Of a stretch of 64,000 nt of DNA, positions 1 to 64,000 are shown one piece after another. The stretch's first letter is position 1. Each line of letters begins with the position of its first letter. Both the position numbers and the translations under genes were made by a program. The stretch spans positions 7,170,523 through 7,234,522 of the forward strand of contig OY744608.1 of NCBI GenBank assembly GCA_963556255.1, given 5' to 3'. Source of the stretch: Allolobophora icterica. Taxonomy: Eukaryota; Annelida; Clitellata; Crassiclitellata; Lumbricidae. Under the pieces are notes generated by a model. That model was not told the DNA's origin and did not search any database. It saw only the letters and a program-made list of their open reading frames with translations.

Positions 1-266
1 GCCTATTCGATTGTCAGATCTAGAAGGCAATGCCCTGTAGAATGTGTCGAAGAACAAATTGATCGCCGAGCGCCGTTTGATAAATATATAACAGCGGTTA
101 AGTATGTTTTAAAGGTGTGCAACTCAACGTCAATCTACATAGTGTAAGTTTTAAAATAATATCTACGACAACGACATATGTTGCCCAGCAGGGCCGTTTA
201 TGCCGAAATGTCCATAAAAACCTCATGAAATTACAAAACTTAATAAGCTGGAACCGTAATCGTTAT

Positions 267-324
267 CGTAATCGTAAACTCCACATTTCTAAAGCTCTAC
301 TCTAAAGCTTAGCGCAGCGTAACA

Positions 325-392
<68 letters not shown>

Positions 393-450
393 TGTTACGC
401 TGCGCTAAGCTTTAGAGTAGAGCTTTAGAAATGTGGAGTTTACGATTACG
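267..450. repeat. 184-bp perfect palindrome with a (TA)n centre
   Basis: The left arm (267-330) and right arm (387-450) are exact reverse complements over 64 nt and enclose a pure TA tract. The right arm reads as the dispersed 'tail-B' repeat (TTTAGAAAT..GGAGTTTACGATTACG) found in many introns of this window. The structure is therefore two tail-B ends, head to head around TA repeats. It could extrude as a cruciform or arise from an inverted duplication. Confidence 0.9.
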
Positions 451-470
451 TACGCTTGACGCACCCCCGA

Positions 471-630
<160 letters not shown>

Positions 631-829
631 ATGATCCAAACCGCCATTTGAATGGATGGATGGATGGATTTCTATAGTTAGCAATATCATATGGCATCAC
701 AGGCCTTTCACTTCGATAGGTAACACTTTTGAACAGTTTTCTCCGTTCGTAACGTTGTCCAAACATACTTAAACAATGCTTTCATGAGATACAATTCTGG
801 TCCACGTCCATGCGCTTGAAGTTAAATGC

Positions 830-1200
830 GAACAAAATTGAACTTACATCGTTTGACCGTTTGACCGTCAAGCTCGACCACATTTTGACCTGAAAAGTCT
901 CTCGCTGCAACTTGATGAAACTTGCTTTGTCCACCCTTCAAACGTAGTTCGTGACCTTGGACTTCTTCTTGATAGCAAACTTTCCATGTCTAGTCAAAAT
1001 GGTTCTATTATTAAAGCCTGCTTTTTCATCTCCGTCGAATTCGCCAAATCAGACGCTGTTTAAATGAACACTACCTTCGCGTTCTAGTTCATTCACTTGT
1101 TATGTCCAGTATTGACTATTGTACTTTGGTGCTTTCTAGGCTATCAAAATCTATCCTTGCACCGCTTACCTCTGTTATTCACAACGCGGGTAGTCTTTTT
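830..1200 (+). pseudogene. decayed L2/CR1-like LINE reverse transcriptase fragment
   Basis: Read across several frameshifts and stops, the + strand shows the order VRDLGLLLDSKLSM, then SSIDYCTLVLSRLSKS, then a short PLTSVIHNAGSL-like piece. This matches the thumb/C-terminal part of L2/CR1-clade reverse transcriptases (V..LGv..D..L.M, S.lDYCN.LL..LP, kLQ.vqNaAarL). It is a non-functional fragment. Clade assignment is by motif memory only. Confidence 0.6.
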
Positions 1201-1782
1201 ATGTGTATCTAGTTTTGTTATAAAGAATATAAAATGGTATAAGTAGTAGGCCTTAACCAGTGCTTATGATTAGTTTGTCTTTTCGTTTAGTAAACTTTGT
1301 AGATTCTGACTAGGCCTAACCTTTTCCTCTGTGGCTAGTAGAGAGGTTGGCTTTAAGGGTATTCTTCGATGCTGTCGACTTATTTATTTATTTACTTACT
1401 GTTTATTTCTTTTGTTTTTTTTCTTTAAAGCACTTATTACGCATCAGTAAATCTGCAATTGTTGCGCTAGGAGAGGAGACAGATACGTGGATCTCAGCTA
1501 AACGGCTCGTGAACTTGATGGTACTTATAGCGTTAGATGAATACGTTTTAAAGGTGTCCAAGCTGTCATCAACCTAACGATGCCTTCTATTGCTTGGATC
1601 CAAAGTTTAACATCTTAAGACATCAGAGCCGTTGACGTCGATTAGAATTTTTTTTAACAGTTCTCACAGTTTGTTATGGCATAGTTGGCCAACAGCTTCG
1701 CCTTCTCCCAAAAGTTTAAAGTCGTCCTGTAGCGACAAAAGCCGTTGGCAGCAATTCGCTAATTTCACTTGTATTTTTTAGC

Positions 1783-1857
1783 CAAATATATAGTGTCGGG
1801 TGAAAGCGTTTTTAAGGTGTCCAAAAAGTTGCGTTGAGGCTGTTGCCTATCTTATCA
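1783..1857. repeat. dispersed repeat 'AAGGTGTCCA', copy 1 of a close pair
   Basis: This 75-nt segment recurs nearly unchanged at 3407-3481 (AAATATATAG...GAAAGCG...AAGGTGTCCAAAAAGTTGCG...CTATCTTATCA). Looser relatives of the AAAGGTGT core lie near 110, 1549, 2591, 4381, 5102, 5333 and 6657. They are often followed after 100-200 nt by 'TTTAACGACATC..TGGC...GGGCCGTTGACG'. Confidence 0.75.
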
Positions 1858-2771
1858 TCAATCAAATCAAATCTACTGACAAGCGTGGCCTTCGGCCCTT
1901 GGCTGACAGCGTGAGGTTTCGTCCTCTGTACAGATTTAATGCTTGTTTGACTTTATCAAGAACGGCGTTGCCATTTTGCTGTGTCCGATTCTCTCAAAAA
2001 GGTACCATAAATTTTGATTCAGGTTGACCACTGAAAAATCAAAAGTAGTCTCTTCTGTTGCTCCATGGTCGTAGCCATTTGCATTTTCTCTCATTGATTT
2101 TAGCCTCAGATTTTTTCCATAAACACAGAACCATTTCATGGTCGTCTCACTGGATCGTTCCGATATGTCAACGGTGTTCATGTCAACAGCACACTGAGAG
2201 AGTCTTGTGTCTTCTTAGACTGCAGACAGTTTAAACCGTCAAACGACAAAGCTTTCCTTGTGGCTTCAGTAAGCGTTTCAACGCACATGACGTATAGGAG
2301 GGCTGACCGGGGCAACCTTGTCTCACACTTCTGGTTATCAGAACTCTTTGAATGGATCCAACCATTGACTATTACGCTGCTTTCGACTTAGACGTTTGTG
2401 TAAAGCCCTTTCACCAGATGAAAGTTTCACCAAAATTTCACGCCTTTAACATCTCAATCAGATATTAGTAACAGACCAGTAAAGGTGAAAAGCCTTTTCC
2501 TGACCAAGTGAAACCAATCTGCGATAAAGGATGTGATTTGCAGTAATTCATAGTTGATAAAATTAATATATATCAGCGGAGGGATGCACTTTAAAGGTGT
2601 CCAATTTGACGTCGCCCTAATAAGCATTCTTTTTAATGGATCTACGGTTCAACGACATCGTATGGGAAAAATTAAGAAAGTTGACGTGGGCGCAAATTAT
2701 TTTGATCAGTCCTCACTGTTCGTATGGCAATATAATACAGGTCTTTTTAAAACCAATTTTATAGCAATAAC

Positions 2772-3334
2772 CAGTGGCGGCGATCTTGTCTGAGAGGTGG
2801 GGGGGGGCAAAGTCGGCCATAGCTTGGCCGATGACCTTTTTTTAGGAATTGATGTCCCAAAAATTTTTCAAAAATTTTCATCTCCACAAAATCTTGCTGA
2901 CTTTTCTACAAATTCATCTCTGAAAAAAGTTGATGACTTTTTTTCATCTTCCGAAAAAAATATAAAATCTCATCTTCCAAAAAAAGTTGATGAACTTGTT
3001 TTTAGTCCTCGCCTACTTTCGTGACTTTTCACTTTTTCCATGCCTTCAAAATAACTCACGACTTTTTTTTAGCAATTCGTCACCACAACAACAACAAATG
3101 CAACAGCTAAGTCAATTTCATTACTGTTTTCTTGAAATTTTGGGGGACACTTCTGCTGAAAACAACTTCTCTGGTCAAAAAGACACTCAAAATTCATTTT
3201 CGCCCTCACACAGAATTGCATTTCTTGACCTTTTTTGGTGTTTCTTCAAAATTTGGGGGTCCGATGTATAGCGTGACCCCCCACTCTTAAAGGTGGGGTC
3301 TTGTCCCCTCGACCCCCCTAGATCGCCGCCCATG
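2772..3334. mobile_element. non-autonomous hAT-type DNA transposon (563 bp)
   Basis: An exact 8-bp duplication, GCAATAAC, flanks the element (2764-2771 and 3335-3342). The ends are inverted: the left begins CAGTGGCGGCGATCT, and the right end reads CATGGGCGGCGATCT on the opposite strand. The 8-bp target duplication with C-A-x-x-GGCGG termini is typical of the hAT superfamily. The interior is T/A-rich with G-run and C-run patches near the ends and encodes no transposase, so it would depend on an element elsewhere. Confidence 0.85.
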
Positions 3335-3406
3335 GCAATAACGCAGTGCCGTTGACGCCCAGCTCCTCATGTAAACCAAGCGAAACCATGATGCAATCCG
3401 GTTTTG

Positions 3407-3481
3407 CAAATATATAGCATCGCATGAAAGCGTTTTTAAGGTGTCCAAAAAGTTGCGTTGAGGCTGTTGCCTATCTTATCA
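3407..3481. repeat. dispersed repeat 'AAGGTGTCCA', copy 2 of a close pair
   Basis: Nearly identical to 1783-1857, differing mainly in ATAGCATCGCATG versus ATAGTGTCGGGTG. It lies just downstream of the hAT-type element. Confidence 0.75.
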
Positions 3482-3734
3482 AAATAAAATAAAATATTTG
3501 TTTATTGACAAATTCCCGTCGACACAGACCCGGTGGGATTAACCAGTGATTACAAAGACAATAATTGCAATTGATAGGCCTAATATATCAGATAACAGTT
3601 GGTAAAAGGAACTGAACAGATTAATGAATTATAGAATACAGACTACATAAAAAAGAAAAACACTATAGTGCTAAAATAATTTATTTTTAATGTGTGTTTT
3701 ATAGAGCATCACCTTGTCACCTTGTGCTGTCAGC

Positions 3735-4040
3735 TCGTGGAGCTCTAGCGACCGTCCTGGTGAACACACTCCACCATCTCTTTTTGGCTTAGTGTGTTTC
3801 ATGACGATTTTCTTGGCAAGTTAACAGGGGTGGTTTGCCATTGCCTTCCCCTGGTTTTGCCTGCCGTGCCCGTTCGTTCCCCTTCCTAGGAAGGGTACCA
3901 ACGGTCCGCACCACGAGAAGGTGGGCACGGAGGACTTTGGTTCACCAGCCCAGGTCGGATCCGAGTCTACGCTCAACAGAGACGTCGGTCAGGTCGCCTC
4001 CCCGTTTTACTCTGTACTAGAGTGACTGGTGAACCTTTGC
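3735..4040. other. GC-rich patch of unknown nature
   Basis: This stretch is clearly richer in GC than its surroundings and contains a 61-codon open frame from 3835. The translation is rich in P, R and S and matches nothing I recognise. It is probably part of an old repeat. I assign no function. Confidence 0.3.
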
Positions 4041-4189
4041 GGACCTTTATAGAGCATACGGAAGATAAAGTTTTGTATTTTTTTCACAGGTAATGTGAAA
4101 TTATGAGCCCATGGGCGGAGATTATGAGGGATAGGCCTATTGTGATGAAGTGGAAAATAAATAAAATAAATGTAACCGGTGTTATGATA

Positions 4190-4330
4190 AAGAATGTATT
4201 AGTACCTGTAGTATCCATTGTTTAACGACATTCTGTAGCTGCCATGAGCGATGACGATATCGCCCTCCTCCTTTCTCCACGCTTGCGACTGGCACTACCA
4301 GAGTATGGGCAATATAGGAGTTCCATGCGG
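4190..4330. repeat. dispersed repeat 'TTTAACGACA...GACTGGCACTACCAGAGTA', copy
   Basis: The order GTTTAACGACA, then GATGACGATATCGCCCTCCTCC, then CGACTGGCACTACCAGAGTA recurs at 54172-54290 in intron 33, and its second half near 7140-7200. These three places therefore share one degenerate interspersed family. No coding capacity is visible. Confidence 0.65.
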
Positions 4331-5339
4331 TTTTAACAAGACTGTTAGATAGCATATACCGGGTGATGAAATGGTTATATTAAAGGTGTTGAAGTGAACG
4401 TAGGCTTTGACTTCCTAACCTAAGCAGCTAGTATCGAGTGTCTGACGACATCTAATGGCTGCCAGGGGCGTCTACACCATAGAAACCTTGGAGCAAATGC
4501 TCCATCCAAGAAATAGGGGATCTGTCAGTGTGTGTGCCACCATTTTAGGGGGAAGGAAAGGGGAGGGGGAAGAAGATGGGGAAAGGGACATTGCTCCAAT
4601 GACTTAGAGTGATAGATGCTCCTGATGGCTGCTTGGGCTTGTCTGGCAAACAACAAAAATTCCTAACGAAACAACCTGTCGATTTAGCCCATTGACAAGA
4701 TATCGTACTTTAATCTTTGCATGATCCACGTTTTAATCTTTTGACGGCCAGACGACGTCGACTTTCTACTAAGCAAAAAACAGTTATAAAATTTAGGTTT
4801 TTCATAGTTGTGAGTGGATAACTGTTTGTTGGCTTTTGCCAGTTTTGGAATGCTTGTACTGTGGTTGTTGTATAGTTATTGTTTGTTGCATAAAAATAAG
4901 ATAAAGTGCAACGTCAACTGCCAACATTTTATAGTTTTTCTTCATTTACTCTTGTTGATTTTACTATTGTTCATTTACTCTGTGCGCTTCAATCTGTTGC
5001 TGCAATGCAATGTTACGCTTACACACCAGCCATTCGTTATTTGGTAGAAATTGAAAGAGTGATAATTTTATTTACATATATATGGCGTCTTAAAAGCAAT
5101 ATAAAGGTGTCTAAACGCAACCTAGCTTCAGCCCTAGTTACTAGGATGGATTCAACGAGTTTAAAGACTTCCTATGGCATCACGGGGTATTGGAAACTGT
5201 ATGTGTACTATCTGGAGATTTATTATTATTCCACAGTTTAACGTCGTCCTATGACACCAAAGGCCGTTGACGACAATTTAGAAATACAGTTTACAGAAAA
5301 CGATAAACTTATACTGTCCGAAAGACACCATTTAAAGGT

Positions 5340-6612
5340 GTCAAACATAAGCTTACAATATCAATAATGTCACATCATTTAAAGCAATATATCTAATGTT
5401 ATTTATAAAACACATAGCTCTAAACTGTTTTGATACAAATCAAACAGTACTTCCCAACTATTGTCACTCGCAAGAAATATTTAAACAACTTCAGATGCAC
5501 AGTACATATAATTATAATAATTACATTATATTCTTATTTTATCTTTGAAATGTTTAATTGATTATTTCTTATTCCTCAGTTCAATATCTGCCACTACAAT
5601 CATACCATGTATGAAATAGTAATAAATTTCACATACATCATGCACATTAAATGAAACATATGATTATACCAAGTTCCTTTTTTAAAGAAATTGTTCAGGT
5701 ATCTAACACATTCAACTATAAGTTTTATTAATTAACAAAGCATATATGAGCATAATTGTCTCAAGTTTGATTTCAATGCATTCAAGTTACAATTACATGT
5801 ATATTTCCTTTATTGCAACACAATAATACAGCACTATATAATATAATATTGATTTTACTCCAATACATAAACCAAATCAAACCATATGCGACATCCAAGA
5901 ACCAAATGTTGGATGGTTGTAATATAGATACTCATTAATCAATGTATTATATATGTAATTTACTAGCATCACACTCTCATTATATACTTGCAATTGAAAA
6001 GAAACGGTTATATAGGTTCTCAAATAACCAATATGTAACGGATATAACTTAGGTAAATACACAAGAGCATCATTACAAAATTTGACCTTTAGTAATTTGT
6101 TTAACTACCCTATACACTTCGTTTTGTAATACATTTATTGTCAAAAGGGTTGAAATAGAAATGTCCCTTTTATACAGTTGACATTTATCTCGCAACAACT
6201 TCGATATATCTTCGTTTTTACATTCAAGTAGGAGGTGGTGAATAGTCTCCTTGACCTGACAGGTATCACATAAACCACTAGAATGTCGTTTTATGATAAA
6301 CAACCTTTGATTAGTATTCGCCATTCCCAGACGTAGTCTAGAAATTTGGACTTCTTTATGTCTATAAGGTTCCAAATATTTAATATCTGTACTTACAATT
6401 GGACATATAGATTTATAAAAATGTCCTCTGTTATCGTTAGTATATTCTAATTGCCATTTATTTACTATATACAGTTTCATTAAAGTAAAAATTTCTGAAA
6501 GTTCAAGATAATTAGTAGAATTAATATGATCAATACTCAGGGCTTCTTTAGCCAAAGTATCTGCTCGATCATTACCCGTCAGGTCAATGTGACTTGGGAT
6601 CCAAATAAGAGA
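5340..6612 (-). mobile_element. 5'-truncated LINE with RNase H domain (minus strand)
   Basis: The coding remnant at 6073-6612 is followed on the minus strand by about 700 nt of AT-rich non-coding sequence, which would be its 3' UTR. Truncation at the 5' side is the usual result of incomplete reverse transcription. The exact 3' end is not clear; 5340 is an estimate, chosen because an AAAGGTGT repeat core sits there. Confidence 0.55.
6073..6612 (-). pseudogene. LINE ORF2 C-terminus: RNase H end plus zinc-binding motif
   Basis: Read on the minus strand from 6612, the frame gives WIPSHIDLTGNDRADTLAKE, the conserved end of an RNase H domain (W.PSH....GN..AD.LAK.A). A linker follows, then a CxxC...HHxxxxC motif (LCDTCQVKETIHHLLLEC), as found after RNase H in I-superfamily-like LINEs. 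The frame is open from there to a stop at 6073, and an in-frame stop lies just upstream of 6612. Only the last ~180 codons of a much longer protein survive, so it cannot be active. RNase H makes I-like clades more likely than L2/CR1. Confidence 0.75.
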
Positions 6613-7338
6613 TTAAACGCAGTTTGCCAATATGTCGGGTCGGATGAAACAGCTTTTAAGGTGTCCAATAGAAGCATTTCCTGTCTCGTAACTAGTATTA
6701 TGATAACGAACTAAGAGTGGCTATATTGTCCATTGTTTAACGACATCTTGTGGCTACCAGGGCCATTTAATAACATCGACATTGCTTTACCTGGCTGGCT
6801 CCCCGTGGGAAAAATATGCAGATTCTGGATTTATTCAGCTAGTTTTTCAACGCATGGACGCTAGATGGCCGGCTTGGCTGAATAGAAGCCAATCAGATGC
6901 CTATGAAATACATCTTTTCATGGAGTTGAGTTCGTAGAGTCTGGCTAACCCTCTGAGGATGACCGGTTTTCCCTCTATGGCTGGCAGAGGGGTGGCTCCC
7001 TGTAGGAAAAGAGGGACATGTTGCTAACAGTGGTTGGTTGAAAAGGTATTTGTTTCTCGTTGCCAATGTTTGACCCTGTAGTATCGTAATTAAGTAAGCA
7101 AACAAGTAAGTAAGCAAGCAAATAGTAGCTACAAGGACGGTTGACGTCGCCCTCACCATCCAGGATTTGGACTGGCACTACCTGGCACTGTTGGTACTAC
7201 GACTAAGCATAATGGTGGAGTTTTAGGTAGATTGGTAAATGAGTAAGTAATTAAGTAAGTAAGTTGCATTTGTTTGCACCTGACAAGCGTCCAAACTAAC
7301 TGAAAGGCAGCCAACGGTATTCGACGCCAGGAGACAAG

Positions 7339-7413
<75 letters not shown>

Positions 7414-7424
7414 CCATCATCATC
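7339..7424. repeat. (CAT)n microsatellite
   Basis: About 28 CAT/ATC units with one CAC interruption. The poly-Met frame on the minus strand is a repeat shadow. Confidence 0.95.
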
Positions 7425-7677
7425 CTGTGCCTCTTAAGAAAAGGCGCGACATGAGTCAGTTGCTTATCTTAAGCGGTCTGATCCTGCGTATTTTAGTTTG
7501 CCTTAGGTTACCCTCGTTGTGGTTATTGTAGTTGTTATCACCGTCGCTGTCGTAATCATCATCATCACCAATGCCACCCGTATCATCGTCTTTCATCCTG
7601 TCATCTTTGTTATCATCACAACTTTCATCATCTTTCGTTGTCTTTTTTGTCCTCTTAAACTTCATCTTTCTGATTAT

Positions 7678-7970
<293 letters not shown>

Positions 7971-8049
7971 AACAATTATCTTTCATTGTCATCGTCATCA
8001 TCATCTGTATCGCAGTGATCCTCATGAGCTGTATATTTCTGCTCCACAG

Positions 8050-63396
<55,347 letters not shown>

Positions 63397-64000
63397 GTCT
63401 GTTCTAAATGAGAATTTAACAGACTGATTAGTCAAAGGGTTACCTGCGATCGGTCATTGTCTGTTGGAAAATTCAAATATTATTTACACATTGAATCGTA
63501 ATCTCCAAACTTCTAAAGTGCCACTCCGAAAGCCAAGCGCAGGGCACGAGAGTATTAACGAGCGCTCAAATGCCACCTCTGTATATATCTGTTACATCTT
63601 GGTACCTCTGTTACATCGAAGTGCCACCTCTGTATATAATTATTTATTATTAATATTTTTATTGCCACTACTACCATTATCACTACTACTTCTCATATTT
63701 TACATCCTAGTATTATTTTTTACCGGAAATAAGTGTAATCCCTTATTATTAGTGTTAATATACGTTTTTAGCCAAGATAAGTTTTGTAGGAACAATAATT
63801 ATGCTGAGCTGTTAACGGATATCTAGAAAATTAGACCTTGTCCTGTGCAGCATTGGTGAACATGCCATACAGCGCTGGATACAACTGGAAAGGTGCTGGA
63901 AAAGGAAATGCACCTGACTTGACTCTCCAGAAATTTTTGAAAGGCAACTGCCAACCTCATAGATGAAATCAGCTCCGGCAGTTAATTTGGCTCGATGTTT
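63397..64000. other. intron 36, partial
   Basis: Contains a minus-strand tail-B repeat (63490-63580: AATCTCCAAACTTCTAAAGTGCCACTCCGAAAGCC) and GTGCCACCTCTGTATAT repeats (63570-63640). A possible acceptor (TCCTGTGCAG, 63850) is followed by a short open frame in the right phase that soon stops. I do not call it an exon. Confidence 0.5.

Noticed and set aside
63851..63915. An exon 37 after TCCTGTGCAG
   Set aside because: The phase fits, but the open frame stops after about 22 codons, shows no tail-like composition and has no supporting donor.

Overview
The window is eukaryotic genomic DNA. It is AT-rich, full of simple repeats and transposon debris, and carries on the + strand a large part of one intron-rich gene of the ANK1/2/3 ankyrin family. 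I place it in a marine invertebrate deuterostome, most likely an echinoderm (moderate confidence). The reasons are a single ankyrin gene that matches vertebrate ankyrins exon by exon but belongs to none of the three paralogues, a Gmr1-type LTR retrotransposon (a clade described from deuterostomes), L2/CR1/RNase-H LINE remains, and many short 'taggccta' strings.

Layout. Positions 1-8049 hold no recognisable exon. They are probably a 5' intron of the ankyrin gene, filled with (TA)n, a 184-bp perfect palindrome, a hAT-type non-autonomous element with an 8-bp target duplication, a dispersed 'AAGGTGTCCA' repeat family and LINE remnants. From 8050 to 63396 I trace 36 coding exons, 11,639 nt or about 3,880 codons, with continuous reading frame and GT-AG junctions throughout. 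They encode ANK repeats 3-24 (exons 1-17), a linker (18-20), ZU5-N, ZU5-C and UPA (20-27), the death domain (28), and a very acidic C-terminal tail (29-36). The tail includes a 4,950-nt exon coding for about 40 copies of a 20-residue repeat. The start codon with repeats 1-2, and the end of the gene, lie outside the window.

Intron 5 holds an apparently intact, very young LTR retrotransposon (13651-20020). It has identical 432-bp LTRs, a TTATT target duplication, a tRNA-Leu-type primer site and one 1,594-codon gag-pol ORF in the order Gag-PR-INT-RT-RNaseH. The other introns hold three tRNA-derived SINE families, L2-like and CR1-like LINE 3' ends on both strands, two hAT-type elements, a terminal-inverted-repeat element with telomere-like repeats, minisatellites and many microsatellites.

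How the parts work together. The ankyrin links membrane proteins (ANK repeats) to beta-spectrin (ZU5-N with its conserved DAR motif). Five tail exons (31-35), including the giant one, are phase 1-1, so they can be skipped singly without changing frame; this suggests short and giant isoforms. The most unusual points are the giant repeat exon lying after the death domain, an inverted 48-nt copy of exon 19 fused to a repeat tail inside a SINE in the next intron, and a 3' hairpin shared by a SINE and an L2-like LINE that shows compensatory base changes.
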